A DNA stretch of 64,000 nt from Planctomycetota bacterium (GTDB lineage Bacteria; Planctomycetota; Brocadiia; Brocadiales; Brocadiaceae): NCBI GenBank assembly GCA_016188675.1, contig JACPHJ010000093.1:62001-126000 (forward strand), given 5' to 3'. A program made the position numbers and the translations under genes. Position 1 is the first letter of the stretch. Each line of letters begins with the position of its first letter. The notes beneath the pieces were generated by a model that saw nothing but the letters and a program-made list of their open reading frames with translations, searched no databases and had not been told where the DNA came from. Shown one piece after another: positions 27,727 to 37,331 of the stretch.

Positions 27727-28554
27727 TTGTCTTACTGTATAGAAACACAAAGCCTCACAAAAAGATACCCGGTAATAAGAGGATACGGCAGTTTATTCCT
27801 GCACCCTTTCAGAAGAAAAGAATTCACCGCCCTTAATAACGCGACACTTGCAATAGAAAAGGGCGTATTGTTCGGCCTTCTTGGGCAAAATGGGGCAGGC
27901 AAAACGACCCTCACAAAGATACTCTGTACCCTGGTCTTCCCTACCTCAGGAAAAGCGCTGGTAAATGGGTTTGATGTTTCAAAGGACGGCGGGAAGATTA
28001 GAAGGATCATTGGGTGCGTGGTAGGCGATGACAGGAGCTTTTACTGGAGGCTCACGGGCAGGCAGAATCTGAGATTTTTTGCACGGCTGAATAATCTCAC
28101 GGGCCGGGAAGCGGAAACGAGAATAAATGGCCTTCTGGAGACTTTGGAACTCACCACTGATGCCGACAGGATGTTTAAGGATTATTCAACTGGCATGAGG
28201 CGAAAAGTCGCAATAGCAAGGGGGCTTCTGACCAACCCTGAAATTATTTTCATGGACGAACCAACAAACGGCATAGACCCTGTTACATCGCGTAAATTGA
28301 GGAGGTTTATCCGTGAAAAATTAGTGCTGAAAGAGAAAAGGACTGTCATATTTGTCACCCATAACTTGCATGAGGCTGAGGAATTGTGTGACCGGGTGGC
28401 CATTCTCCACAAGGGAGAAATAAAGTTTACCGGGACGGTAAGTGAACTGAAAAAAGAATTTGCTTCAGGAAAACAATACATAGAGAAAGAACTTTCGCTG
28501 GGAGAAGTATTTTCGAGGATAGTAGACCCCGAAATTCTTCCGGCAGAAAGGTAA
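27727..28554 (+). CDS. ABC transporter ATP-binding protein
   Basis: 275 residues, TTG start with AAGGA eight bases ahead. Walker A is GQNGAGKTT near residue 54, the signature is YSTGMRRKVAIARGLL, Walker B is IIFMDEPTNGIDP near 175 and the switch histidine follows in FVTHNLHE. This is the ABC-2/NatA-DrrA type that drives export. The permease gene begins nine bases after its stop, so the two form one exporter. Substrate unknown; polysaccharide, lipid or a peptide are possible. Confidence 0.93.
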   Translation: MSYCIETQSLTKRYPVIRGYGSLFLHPFRRKEFTALNNATLAIEKGVLFGLLGQNGAGKTTLTKILCTLVFPTSGKALVNGFDVSKDGGKIRRIIGCVVGDDRSFYWRLTGRQNLRFFARLNNLTGREAETRINGLLETLELTTDADRMFKDYSTGMRRKVAIARGLLTNPEIIFMDEPTNGIDPVTSRKLRRFIREKLVLKEKRTVIFVTHNLHEAEELCDRVAILHKGEIKFTGTVSELKKEFASGKQYIEKELSLGEVFSRIVDPEILPAER

Positions 28555-28563
28555 TTTATAGAT

Positions 28564-29376
28564 ATGGCATATATGAGAAAGGTCTTTGCCTTTGTCCTGC
28601 GCGATATTATAAATGAAACGAGCTATAAATTTTCGTTTTTCACGCAGCTTGCCGGAATAATTGTTTCAACCACAATATTTTTCTTTCTCTCTAAGCTTTT
28701 GGGAAACGCCGGTGTATCTTATCTGAAGCCGTACAAGGGAAACTACTTTTCATTTATCCTTATAGGGATAGCTTTTTTTAATTATCTCAGAGTCGCTACA
28801 GAGGGGTTATCCAAAAGTATCAGGGAAGGACAGATGCTGGGAACCCTCGAGGCAATGCTTGTAACACAGACGGGAATTTCCACCATAATCATCTCTTCAT
28901 CCCTTTACGGCTTTATTTTTACCTCTTTTAAGGTTGCTGTCTATCTCTTACTGGGAATTTTAGTGTATGGGGTTGATATAGGCAATGCGAATGTGGTAGG
29001 GGCAGTTATCATACTCCTCCTTACCATAATCTCCTTTAATAGTCTGGGAATAATCTCTGCCAGTTTTGTCATGGTATTAAAAAAGGGCGATCCTATAAGC
29101 TGGATGATAACAAATGTTTCAGGGATAGTGGGAGGGGTGTATTATCCCGTCTCCGTACTGCCGTTGTGGCTTCAAAAGTTATCGTATTTACTGCCGATTA
29201 CTTACTCAATGGAAGGAATGCGACTTTCCCTGTTAAATGGATATTCCCTGAAATTATTATTGCCTAATATAATTGGATTGACGCTGTTTTCTCTCATCAT
29301 GACGCCGCTCAGTATTGCAGTGTTCGGGTATGCCGTAGGAAAGGCAAAGCAGGATGGCACCCTGACGCACTATTAA
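28564..29376 (+). CDS. ABC-2 type transporter permease
   Basis: 270 residues with about six membrane segments. PISWMITNVSGIVGGVYYPVSVLP is the ABC-2 signature region, here shown as VGGVYYPVSVLPLWLQKLSY. It pairs with the ATPase just upstream. No substrate-binding protein is present, which agrees with an exporter. In the ~320 bases after it I see no gene; they hold copy b of the 55-bp element. Confidence 0.9.
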   Translation: MAYMRKVFAFVLRDIINETSYKFSFFTQLAGIIVSTTIFFFLSKLLGNAGVSYLKPYKGNYFSFILIGIAFFNYLRVATEGLSKSIREGQMLGTLEAMLVTQTGISTIIISSSLYGFIFTSFKVAVYLLLGILVYGVDIGNANVVGAVIILLLTIISFNSLGIISASFVMVLKKGDPISWMITNVSGIVGGVYYPVSVLPLWLQKLSYLLPITYSMEGMRLSLLNGYSLKLLLPNIIGLTLFSLIMTPLSIAVFGYAVGKAKQDGTLTHY

Positions 29377-29550
29377 AAGTGAACAAAAAAAGATTTCTCT
29401 CCGCACTCTTCCCAAGAAGTATTCCCTCTATTTGTAGTTTTTTAATCCATTAGCAAAAACTCAAAACATAACCGTTTGTCATTCTGAGCAAAAGCGAAGA
29501 ATCTCTTAGAACAACAGCGCATCAGTAACCCTTCATTCAATTCGTTCAAA

Positions 29551-29605
29551 AGGATATATCCTTTTGGGTTGATTCTTTTGGGATAACCCTATTTCAGGTA
29601 TTTAC
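29551..29605 (+). promoter_or_regulatory. 55-bp conserved element, copy b
   Basis: Begins AGGATATATCCTTTTGGG and ends TTTCAGGTATTTAC. AAAAGGATATATCCTTTT at its left end is a perfect 18-bp palindrome. It is 93 bp ahead of the nidogen-like gene and in its direction. Confidence 0.6.
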
Positions 29606-29698
29606 TTTCTATATAAAAAATGTTGAACTGTCGCAAAAAAGCATTGGAAGAAAGAGAGATTTATTTAACTACACCATGAAAAAGGAGGAGGGGGGAAA

Positions 29699-30781
29699 AT
29701 GTTTTATCGAGGAATGATAATGTTTATGATGTTTTTGATGGTATGCACTTTAGGTGTTACTTATGGTGTAAATGCGCATGCGGGGGCTATTCGGTCGGGT
29801 TTTAACAGTAACTCATTACCTAGCAATGATGATAGTTCAACAAGCCTTGTATCAATTGGTTTTTTTGTTAACTTTTTTGGAAGCAACTATACGGATCTCT
29901 ACATTAACAACAATGGCAACGTAACGTTCGATAGTGCGCAGTCCACCTATACACCTTATGGTTTGGTGAGTACAAGCCGGGTAATTATCGCCCCCTTCTT
30001 TGCAGATGTAGACACAAGAGGCTCTGGTTCTGGCGTTGTTACTTACAGCTACGGCGCCGGTTCTGTTGATGGGCGTAATGCATTCGGGGTGAATTGGATT
30101 GACGTTGGTTATTATAGTGCTCATGTAGACAAGCTTAACAGTTTTCAGCTTATCCTTATAGACCGTTCTGACATAGCGCCGGGTGATTTCGACTTCGAGT
30201 TTAATTACGACAAGGTTCAATGGGAAACTGGGGATGCCAGCAGCGGAAGTGGCGGGTTAGGCGGTAATTCCGCCAGGGTTGGTTACTCTAACGGCACTGG
30301 CGATCCCGGAACTTACTATGAACGATCCGGCTCTGGCGTTCCCGGCTCATTCCTCGATTCCAATTCATCAACAGGGTTGATTTATAATAGCCTCAATAGC
30401 AGCGTATCTGGAAGGTACTTATTTCAGGTGCGTAATGGTGAAGTAACGGTTGTCGATTTGGTCTCCTTTACAGCAGAAGGAGATAGCAATGGCAATGTTG
30501 CCCTGAACTGGGAAACCGCGGCGGAAGTAAATAATGCAGGATTTAACATTTATCGTTCAAAACACAAGGATAGTGCATACACAAAGATTAACGACGAACT
30601 TATTGATAATAAAGGCAGTGAAACAGAAGGTGCAAGGTATAGCTTTGAGGACGCACCTGGCAGGGGCAGCTTCTACTATAAGCTGGAAGATGTGGACACA
30701 AATGGGACAAAGACCATGCACGGGCCGGTAAAGGTGCGGGTAAGAAACGGAGGGAGTGAGGCGAGGAAAAGTAGAGTCTAG
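29699..30781 (+). CDS. Secreted nidogen-like protein with shared C-terminal domain
   Basis: 360 residues. A signal peptide (MFMMFLMVCTLGVTYGVNAHA) is followed by a NIDO-like domain, with TDLYINNNGNVTFDSAQSTY, VIIAPFFADVDTRG and FGVNWIDVGYY at residues ~60-150. The last ~105 residues are the shared domain: LVSFTAE, LNWETAAEVNNAGFNIYRS, FYYKLEDVDTNG, TMHGPVKVRV and a tail GSEARKSRV. NIDO domains occur in extracellular adhesion proteins. The ribosome site is strong (AAGGAGGAGGGG). After the stop is a purine-rich flank also found behind four sister genes. Confidence 0.85.
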   Translation: MFYRGMIMFMMFLMVCTLGVTYGVNAHAGAIRSGFNSNSLPSNDDSSTSLVSIGFFVNFFGSNYTDLYINNNGNVTFDSAQSTYTPYGLVSTSRVIIAPFFADVDTRGSGSGVVTYSYGAGSVDGRNAFGVNWIDVGYYSAHVDKLNSFQLILIDRSDIAPGDFDFEFNYDKVQWETGDASSGSGGLGGNSARVGYSNGTGDPGTYYERSGSGVPGSFLDSNSSTGLIYNSLNSSVSGRYLFQVRNGEVTVVDLVSFTAEGDSNGNVALNWETAAEVNNAGFNIYRSKHKDSAYTKINDELIDNKGSETEGARYSFEDAPGRGSFYYKLEDVDTNGTKTMHGPVKVRVRNGGSEARKSRV

Positions 30782-30944
30782 AAGTCAGAGGCCGGAAAAC
30801 TAGAAGCTGGAGGCATGGGGGAGTTTATATAATTCTGAAATCCGAATAGCAGCGGTAACGCCGAACCCCGTGCCCCGCCCAAACTGCTATGTCTCAGGCG
30901 ACAACAGTCTGATGAATTAACTTTTAACACACATGGAGAGTTAG

Positions 30945-31226
30945 GTGAAGCCACTTCGTAAACAAGGTTTTTTTATGCAGAATGCAGGGTGTGAAGCCAT
31001 CCTGCACAACTCCGGCAAAAAAGTAATTCACGTCCTCAATCCAACGGCAAAACTCGTCTGGAAATTGTGCGACGGAAATCACACACCAGAGGACATAGAG
31101 AAAGCAATCAGAACAAACTTTTCTATAACCGATAAACACGACGTCTCCGGAGATATACTGAAGATACTTGAGGCCTTTTACAGTAAGGGGATATTAGCAA
31201 TGCACCATTACAATGCGGGATCCTAG
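30945..31226 (+). CDS. PqqD-family peptide-binding protein
   Basis: 93 residues with a GTG start behind GGAGAG. The PqqD fold is recognisable from IHVLNPTAKLVWKLCDGNHTPEDIEKAI (N-P-T-A-x-x-[VI]-W-x-L-x-[DG]-G pattern, residues ~26-53) and the C-terminal helix ILKILEAFYSKGIL. PqqD-like proteins bind leader peptides and present them to modifying enzymes. The natural partner is the YxxP peptide at 37332. It lies inside the surface-protein region, apart from the peptide, kinase and transferase genes but in the same direction. Confidence 0.85.
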   Translation: MKPLRKQGFFMQNAGCEAILHNSGKKVIHVLNPTAKLVWKLCDGNHTPEDIEKAIRTNFSITDKHDVSGDILKILEAFYSKGILAMHHYNAGS

Positions 31227-31331
31227 ATACAAGATGCAAGCCGCTCTTTGTGATGAGTTCATGGCAGAACGGTGGATAAATCAGGCTGCCTTTGGCAGCG
31301 ACTTTTTAGATACACGGCAAATGCCGGCGAA

Positions 31332-31375
31332 ACAACCCCCTTGCCCCCTTTGTTAAGGGGGATTTAGGGGGTTGT
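31332..31375. repeat. Palindromic repeat, ACAACCCCC...GGGGGTTGT
   Basis: A strong inverted repeat with outer arms ACAACCCCCT and AGGGGGTTGT and an inner GCCCCCTTT/AAGGGGGAT pair. It is directly followed at 31379-31405 by half of the CCCCTCTTGAGAGGGG family. Apart from these repeats I see nothing in the 320-bp gap 31227-31547. Confidence 0.7.
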
Positions 31376-31378
31376 CGT

Positions 31379-31405
31379 TCCCCTCTTGAGAGGGGTAGGG
31401 GTGTG
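31379..31405. repeat. Half palindromic repeat CCCCTCTTGAGAGGGG
   Basis: The right half of the element at 15781-15845, with CCCCTCTTGAGAGGGG followed by TAGGGGTGTG; the match with that copy is base for base over this half. Confidence 0.65.
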
Positions 31406-31547
31406 TTAACTGAACAATCAAATACTTTGAAATTCCTAAACATTAAATTAAGCAAGGCAAACCCTTTGTATCTTTGAGACCTCAGATTCTTCGGCTTTGC
31501 CTCAGAATGAGATAAGGCAAAGAGAGTGACAATACGATAGGGTTGAA

Positions 31548-31757
31548 ATGACAATGACAGACGAAAACAAAGAAATGGTTACGATAAGACACGACTCCTC
31601 CACTCTGAACTGCGCCAAAGGTTCTTCTGTAAAAGATCATTCATCTTTCCAGGATAAAAAAAACGAATTATTGCGGCAAATGACGGTATTGCTTTTATTT
31701 AGTCTGGATCTAAAAGTCGAAATCAGAAATGATGAGAGGAAAATGGGTGTTATATGA
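31548..31757 (+). CDS. Small hypothetical protein
   Basis: 69 residues, polar N-terminal part (MTMTDENKEMVTIRHDSS) and a short hydrophobic stretch (LLRQMTVLLLFSL). Its stop overlaps the start of the beta-helix gene as ATGA, which supports real translation and coupling. No family is recognised. One cysteine. It could be a chaperone or leader ORF for the following large gene; its ribosome site is weak. Confidence 0.4.
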   Translation: MTMTDENKEMVTIRHDSSTLNCAKGSSVKDHSSFQDKKNELLRQMTVLLLFSLDLKVEIRNDERKMGVI

Positions 31758-34753
31758 ATATGAAGAAATATTGTGCCGGTATTTTTTTATTGTGTTTGTG
31801 TTTATTTACCGTTTCCAAAACTGCCTTTTCCGCAGGACCAACCTATCACAGCGGCTATATCTCAAGCGATGAGACATGGTATGCATCAGGTAACCCCCAT
31901 ATCATAAACGGCGATGTAATAGCAAGGTCTTCTTCCTCGAGTTATGGGGCGACAGCGACATTGACTATCGAGGCGGGATGTGAGGTGAAGTTTAATCCGG
32001 GAACCGGACTATTTATCGGAACCGGCAGTTATGTCGACTATTACCGCGGCGCACTCAATGCGCAGGGCACCAGCGGCAGCCCCATCACCTTTACCTCTAA
32101 CGCCACCACTCCATCCGCAGGAGACTGGAAAGGCATCTATTTTTATAACGGAACGTACGATGGTGGTACGATACTGAGCTACTGCACGGTAGAATATGGA
32201 GGAAACACCTATTCTTCTAACATGTATTTCAGTAATGCCTCACCCACCATTCAGAATTGTACGATACAGAATTCCAGTGGTTATGGCATCTATTGCAACG
32301 ATTATTCAGCCCCGACTATTACAAATAATATCTTTAACAATAATGCCACATATCCGATAAGTATGAATCCGGATTATGTAGATACCACGTCAGGCAATAC
32401 GGGGAGCGGCAACGGGACGGATGCAATTCTGGTACGGAGTGGATATGTAGATTCAAATGCCACGTGGGTAGACCAGGGATTGTTCTATTTTATTCATGGA
32501 AACGTAACGGTGAGGTCTTCTTCCGGGAACTATCTGGCGACTGCGACATTGACCATAAATCCTGGCTGTGAAATAAAGTTCAACACCGGCACCGGGCTAT
32601 TCATTGGGAACAACAGTTATACCGATTATTATCGCGGCGCACTCAATGCGCAGGGTACCAGCGGCAGTCCCATCATCTTTACCTCTAACGCAGCTACCCC
32701 TTCAGCAGGAGACTGGCAAGGCATCTATTTTTATAATGGGACGTATGACGGAGGAACGATACTGGATTATTGTACAGTAGAATATGGAGGCCATACGTAT
32801 AATTCCAACATTTACTGTAATAATTCCTCTCCTATGATAAAAAACAGCACCATCCAGAATAGCAGCGCTAATGGCATATTTCTGACAAGCAGCTCAAACC
32901 CTCCAATTGGAGGAACCGGCAATGGCAATACCATTACCAATAACAGTACGTATGGAATCTACTGTAATTCTACAACCCCGGTTCCTAACGTTACAGATAA
33001 CACTATTACCACCAACGGTACCGCCATGCGGGTAGGTCCGTACATGAACCTCACAAATAATATCTGTACAGGAAACACCAATAATGTCATAGAAGTAATC
33101 GGAGGATATGTCGATGGAGACAATATCTGGAGAGTTCAAAATGGCATACCATATAATGTTCTGGGAGACGTAACGGTAAGGTCTTCTTCCGGAAGCTATC
33201 TGGCGACAGCGACATTGACTATCGATGCGGGATGTGAGGTAAAGTTTAATCCGGGAACCGGACTATTTATTGGTAACAACAGTTATGCCGATTATTATCG
33301 CGGCGCACTCAATGCGCAGGGTACCAGCGGCAGCCCCATCATCTTCACCTCTAACGCCACCACTCCATCCGCAGGAGACTGGAAAGGCATCTATTTTTAT
33401 AACGGAACGTACGATGGCGGCACGACACTGAGCTACTGCACGGTATCATACGGAGGATACGCCTATAATGCCAATTTGTATTTCAATAACGCCTCCCCCA
33501 CCATCCAGAATTGTACGATACAGAATTCCAGTGGTTATGGCATCTATTGCAACGATTATTCAGCCCCGACTATTGCAAACAATATCTTTAACAATAATGC
33601 CACATATCCGATAAGTATGAATCCGGATTATATAGATACCACATCAGGCAATACGGGGAGCGGCAACGGGACGGATGCAATTCTGGTACGGGGCGGATAT
33701 GTATATTCAAATGCCACGTGGGTAGACCAGGGATTGTTCTATTTTATTTATGGAGATGTAACAGTGAGGTCTTCTTCTGGAAGCTATCTGGCAACTGCGA
33801 CATTGACCATAAATCCTGGCTGTGAAATAAAGTTCAATACCGGCGCCGGGCTATTCATTGGGACCAGCAACGCCGATTATTACCGTGGCGCCCTCTATGC
33901 GCAGGGTACCAGCGGCAGTCCCATTGCCTTTACCTCCGGTGCGGCTACTCCCTCGGCAGGTGACTGGAAGGGCATCTATTTTTATAACGGGACGTATGAC
34001 GGAGGTGCGATACTGAGCTATTGCACCATAGAATACGGAGGCTACTCCTTCCCATCTTCTAATATTTACTGTAATAACGCTTCTCCTGCCATTCAAAATT
34101 GCATCATAAGTAAATCCAGCAATTACGGCGTGTATTCAACAGGCAGCAGTTCGACGCCGTCAATTACCTGCTCTGCACTAAAAGAAAATTCGTACGGTGT
34201 TTACGCTACTTCTGGTTCCAAGCCGTCCATAAGCAATTGCAATATTACGAATAACTCAACCTACGGGGTTTACAACACAGGCGCCCCCACCTTGACTGCT
34301 GAAAACAACTGGTGGGGCGATGCCAGCGGACCTTCCGGCGTAGGAGCAGGAACGGGAGATGCAGTCAGCAATTATGTAGATTATGACCCATGGCTGGCGT
34401 CATCTCAATCCTGTGTTCCAACCATTATCGAACTGGTATCGTTCACGGCAAAGGCGGATGATGACGGCAACGTTATCATTCGTTGGGAAACGGCGTCTGA
34501 AATTGACACCGTGGGGTTCAATCTTTACCGCGCCAGACAGAAAAATGGAACATATGAGAAGATCAACAATAATACAATCGCCTCCGAAGGCAGTGATGTT
34601 GAAGGCGCTAATTACCGTTTCGAAGATAATAAACCAGGCTGGGGCAGTTTCTATTACAAGATTGAGGACGTTGATTCTTACGGCGTAAAGACCATGCACG
34701 GTACTGTAAAGGTCAGGGTGAAGTTCGGAGATAACGCTGAGAGGAGAAGATGA
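31754..34753 (+). CDS. Large secreted beta-helix protein with shared C-terminal domain
   Basis: 999 residues. A signal peptide (YCAGIFLLCLCLFTVSKTAFS) is followed by a right-handed beta-helix of four large repeats. Each has ATLTI[ED]/[N]PGCEVKFN-like text, YYRGALNAQGTSGSPI, AGDWKGIYFYNGTYDGG and short N-rich turns such as NNWWGDASGPSG near the end. Repeats 1 and 3, and 2 and 4, match best. The C-terminal ~105 residues are the shared domain (LVSFTAKADDDG, WETASEIDTVGFNLYRA, FYYKIEDVDSYG, MHGTVKVRV, tail NAERRR). The fold is common in adhesins and polysaccharide-binding or -cleaving proteins; no enzyme site is seen. Confidence 0.88.
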   Translation: MNMKKYCAGIFLLCLCLFTVSKTAFSAGPTYHSGYISSDETWYASGNPHIINGDVIARSSSSSYGATATLTIEAGCEVKFNPGTGLFIGTGSYVDYYRGALNAQGTSGSPITFTSNATTPSAGDWKGIYFYNGTYDGGTILSYCTVEYGGNTYSSNMYFSNASPTIQNCTIQNSSGYGIYCNDYSAPTITNNIFNNNATYPISMNPDYVDTTSGNTGSGNGTDAILVRSGYVDSNATWVDQGLFYFIHGNVTVRSSSGNYLATATLTINPGCEIKFNTGTGLFIGNNSYTDYYRGALNAQGTSGSPIIFTSNAATPSAGDWQGIYFYNGTYDGGTILDYCTVEYGGHTYNSNIYCNNSSPMIKNSTIQNSSANGIFLTSSSNPPIGGTGNGNTITNNSTYGIYCNSTTPVPNVTDNTITTNGTAMRVGPYMNLTNNICTGNTNNVIEVIGGYVDGDNIWRVQNGIPYNVLGDVTVRSSSGSYLATATLTIDAGCEVKFNPGTGLFIGNNSYADYYRGALNAQGTSGSPIIFTSNATTPSAGDWKGIYFYNGTYDGGTTLSYCTVSYGGYAYNANLYFNNASPTIQNCTIQNSSGYGIYCNDYSAPTIANNIFNNNATYPISMNPDYIDTTSGNTGSGNGTDAILVRGGYVYSNATWVDQGLFYFIYGDVTVRSSSGSYLATATLTINPGCEIKFNTGAGLFIGTSNADYYRGALYAQGTSGSPIAFTSGAATPSAGDWKGIYFYNGTYDGGAILSYCTIEYGGYSFPSSNIYCNNASPAIQNCIISKSSNYGVYSTGSSSTPSITCSALKENSYGVYATSGSKPSISNCNITNNSTYGVYNTGAPTLTAENNWWGDASGPSGVGAGTGDAVSNYVDYDPWLASSQSCVPTIIELVSFTAKADDDGNVIIRWETASEIDTVGFNLYRARQKNGTYEKINNNTIASEGSDVEGANYRFEDNKPGWGSFYYKIEDVDSYGVKTMHGTVKVRVKFGDNAERRR
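31915..34421 (+). repeat. Internal 1,254-bp duplication in the beta-helix gene
   Basis: Sequence starting near 31915 is repeated near 33169 at a constant offset of 1,254 bp (418 codons), for example at 32237/33491 and 32431/33685. DNA identity is high over long stretches, so the copy is recent or kept alike by gene conversion. Confidence 0.8.
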
Positions 34754-34831
34754 GGGAAGCTAGAAGCAAAAGGCAAGGATAGCCATACAAGTCACATTTT
34801 AGAAACCCATGCTAACTATTCAGCATTTCAT

Positions 34832-34918
34832 ACACACCCCGTCAGCTACGCTGTCACCCCTCTTTTTAGAGGGGAAGATGGGAAGTCCCCTCTAAAAAGA
34901 GGGGATTTAGGGGTGTGT
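34832..34918. repeat. Palindromic repeat, CCCCTCTTTTTAGAGGGG type
   Basis: Outer arms ACACACCCC and GGGGTGTGT enclose hairpins CCCCTCTTTTTAGAGGGG and CCCCTCTAAAAAGAGGGG. It is the same family as at 15781 and 38797. It fills much of the gap before the next gene. Confidence 0.7.
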
Positions 34919-34996
34919 TTGTGTTTTCGAAAACCAGACGCTTTTGGCTATATACAGGCGAAATAACAATACGATGAACCTTTGACAGGAGCTAAT

Positions 34997-35890
34997 ATGA
35001 AGAAACCAATAGTACGGAGAACGGCATTAATATTTTTTTGTACTGCAATAATAATCTGCTGTGCCGGTTTTCCTGTTGTGACTGCCGCTCTGCCACAGCC
35101 GGTGTATGGTACGGCAACCGTGGACGGTGATATCAGTGAATGGAATCTGGCGGAAGATGGAGGCGGCGATTTTTTTGCAAACATGTACCGTGCCGCAAAG
35201 TCCAGCAAGAAAGTAGAATCGAAACTGTACCTTCGGTATGACTGCACGATAAATACACTTTACGCCTTGGTACTACCCGTGTCGGGGGTAAGTGTAATTG
35301 CGTCGCCGGGCGATGCCTTTGTAAAGCTTGGAAATAGCAATAAGCTTGTTGATGGCAATGACGGGGACAACGGTACCCCGCCTGATTTTGCCTGGTACAA
35401 TCTGAGCGGTGGTATTGCTTCGGGATGGGAGGCGTCCGCATCGCTTGCACCCGACGCTTATCCCAATTTTAATGTACATACGCAGGTTGTGGATGGTGGA
35501 GAACAAACCTCAGCCGTCGAAGACAGGGCAATCAGCCTGGAGATCGTTTGCGCTCCTACCGCAGTTGAACTGCTTAATTTTACTGCCGAAACGGATGGCG
35601 ATGGTGTCGTTACTTTGCAATGGGAAACGGCCACGGAAATAGATAACGCCGGCTTTAACCTCTACCGTTCAAGAATGAAAGACGGTAATTATAAGAAGAT
35701 CAATGAGGGTCTCATTGTTTCAACAGGAGGCCAGACAGAAGGCGCAAGCTACAGATACGAGGATATCCCGCCCGCCAGTGGAACATATTATTACAAACTG
35801 GAGGATGTTGATTCAAACGGTGCTAGTGCAATGCACGGACCGTTGAAGATGAAAGTAAGAAGCGGAGGAAGTGAGGCAAGGAGGAGGTAG
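34997..35890 (+). CDS. Secreted protein with shared C-terminal domain
   Basis: About 297 residues from the ATG at 34997, which has AGGAG ahead; an upstream TTG is unlikely. A signal peptide (TALIFFCTAIIICCAGFPVVTA) precedes a ~150-residue domain with TVDGDISEWNLAEDGGGDFF and LYLRYDCTINTLYALVLPV, like carbohydrate-binding-type modules that begin with V/IDG-x-ISEW. The C-terminal domain is LLNFTAETDGDG, WETATEIDNAGFNLYRS, YYYKLEDVDSNG, AMHGPLKMKV, tail SEARRR. Its 3' half is nearly identical in DNA to that of the next surface gene. Confidence 0.83.
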   Translation: MKKPIVRRTALIFFCTAIIICCAGFPVVTAALPQPVYGTATVDGDISEWNLAEDGGGDFFANMYRAAKSSKKVESKLYLRYDCTINTLYALVLPVSGVSVIASPGDAFVKLGNSNKLVDGNDGDNGTPPDFAWYNLSGGIASGWEASASLAPDAYPNFNVHTQVVDGGEQTSAVEDRAISLEIVCAPTAVELLNFTAETDGDGVVTLQWETATEIDNAGFNLYRSRMKDGNYKKINEGLIVSTGGQTEGASYRYEDIPPASGTYYYKLEDVDSNGASAMHGPLKMKVRSGGSEARRR

Positions 35891-36039
35891 CGTCTAGAAG
35901 TCAGAAGCCGGAAATTGGAGGTAAGAGAGAAAGTTCATAATTCCGAAATCCGAATTCTACAATCTAAGATTGATGCCTTGGCAGGTTCTGGAGAGAAACG
36001 GCGATGAAAGAAGCAGTATTTGAGTTGCTCGATTGAATT

Positions 36040-36094
36040 AGGATATATACCTTTTGGTTAACTCTTAATGGTATATGCCAAATCAGGTATTTAA
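36040..36094 (+). promoter_or_regulatory. 55-bp conserved element, copy c
   Basis: Begins AGGATATATACCTTTTGG, has TTAACTCTTAATGGTATATG, and ends ATCAGGTATTTAA. It lies 94 bp upstream of the next secreted-protein gene, nearly the same distance as copy b has to its gene. Confidence 0.6.
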
Positions 36095-36188
36095 TAATGT
36101 ATCAAAATGATTAATATATTTGAGGAATTTTTGACCAATTTTGTGATTGGCAACAATTTTATTTTTTGAGAAACGCGGGGGTATACGT

Positions 36189-37169
36189 ATGCAGCAAAAG
36201 CGAGTTTGTTTTCCGTTGGTTTTCATGTTGATGATAAGCTTCTTTGTGGTCGTATCTGCTTTTACCGGACGGCTGTCATGGGCAGATGAAATAACTGCTT
36301 TTTCTGATGATTTCGAATCAGGAGCGCAACCTGAATGGTCGAGTACATCTGTTAGCACAACACCGGCAAGTGAAAGAAAATTTCTCGGGAGGTTTACTAA
36401 TAATACTGTAAGCCTTTCGCTTTCCGGTCTTCCTTCCCACTCAAACATCACGATTGAATTAGATCTTTTTATCATACACTCATGGGATGGCAATCCCTGG
36501 AACTGGGGACCTGATATCTGGGGTATCGATATCAATGGTAGCACGACACTGAAAAAAACAACCTTTAGCAACGGGTACGGACCGGGGCAGGCATACCCGG
36601 GTGATTATACCAATAGTTCCACCTATGATTCAAATTCGGCCAGAACCGGAGCAGTTGAAAACAATACCCTTGGATACGGATCGGGAGGGTGGGGAGATTC
36701 GGTTTATCACTTAAGTTTTACATCATCACATTCCGACAGCAGTGTAGCATTTAACTTTTTTGGTCAAAATTTACAAGCTGTGAGTGATGAAAGCTGGGGA
36801 TTGGATAATGTGGTGGTTAAGATTGAACCAGTTTCAACCGCTGTTACCTTATCTTCTTTCTCCGCTGAGGCAGGCGGTGATGGTAGTGTTACTTTAACGT
36901 GGGAGACGGCCACGGAAATTGATAACGCAGGATTTAACCTCTACCGCTCAAGACTTAAGGATGGCAATTATAAGAAGATCAACGGCGAACTCATCAGCGC
37001 AACTGGCAGTGAAACGGCAGGCGCAAGCTACAGCTACGAAGATACCCCGCCTGCCAGTGGAACGTATTATTATAAACTGGAAGACGTGGACACAAACGGC
37101 GCAAGCGCCATGCACGGGCCTGTAAAGGTGAAAGTGAGAAGCGAAGGGAGTGAGGCAAGGAGGAGATAA
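36189..37169 (+). CDS. Secreted jelly-roll-like protein with shared C-terminal domain
   Basis: About 326 residues from the ATG at 36189, with GGGGG ahead; the frame is open 42 bases further up. After the signal peptide (PLVFMLMISFFVVVSAFTG) comes a ~190-residue domain with DDFESGAQPEWSS, NITIELDLFIIHSWDGN and WGLDNVVVKI, like concanavalin/LamG-type modules with a choice-of-anchor look. The C-terminal domain follows (LSSFSAEAGGDG, WETATEIDNAGFNLYRS, YYYKLEDVDTNG, AMHGPVKVKV, tail SEARRR). It is probably displayed at the surface. Confidence 0.83.
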   Translation: MQQKRVCFPLVFMLMISFFVVVSAFTGRLSWADEITAFSDDFESGAQPEWSSTSVSTTPASERKFLGRFTNNTVSLSLSGLPSHSNITIELDLFIIHSWDGNPWNWGPDIWGIDINGSTTLKKTTFSNGYGPGQAYPGDYTNSSTYDSNSARTGAVENNTLGYGSGGWGDSVYHLSFTSSHSDSSVAFNFFGQNLQAVSDESWGLDNVVVKIEPVSTAVTLSSFSAEAGGDGSVTLTWETATEIDNAGFNLYRSRLKDGNYKKINGELISATGSETAGASYSYEDTPPASGTYYYKLEDVDTNGASAMHGPVKVKVRSEGSEARRR

Positions 37170-37331
37170 TTTTTAGAAGCAAGATGACAGAAGCTAGAGG
37201 CAAGGAACGAGAGGCGAAAAGGGAAAGTTATAATTCCGCAATCCGAAATGACGCCTTGGCGGTTCAGGTTTGCAATGCGATAGGACTTGTTTGCATTACG
37301 TAATTATTACAGGATATTTTGAAAGGGGGTG

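Noticed and set aside
31754-34753. A CRISPR-like array from the strong repeats in this gene
   Set aside because: The repeats are in frame, long and protein-coding (beta-helix), not short repeats with spacers.
37251-37280. A sigma-54 promoter (TTGGCGGTTCAGGTTTGCA) before the peptide gene
   Set aside because: The GG-to-GC spacing is two bases too long for the -24/-12 consensus.
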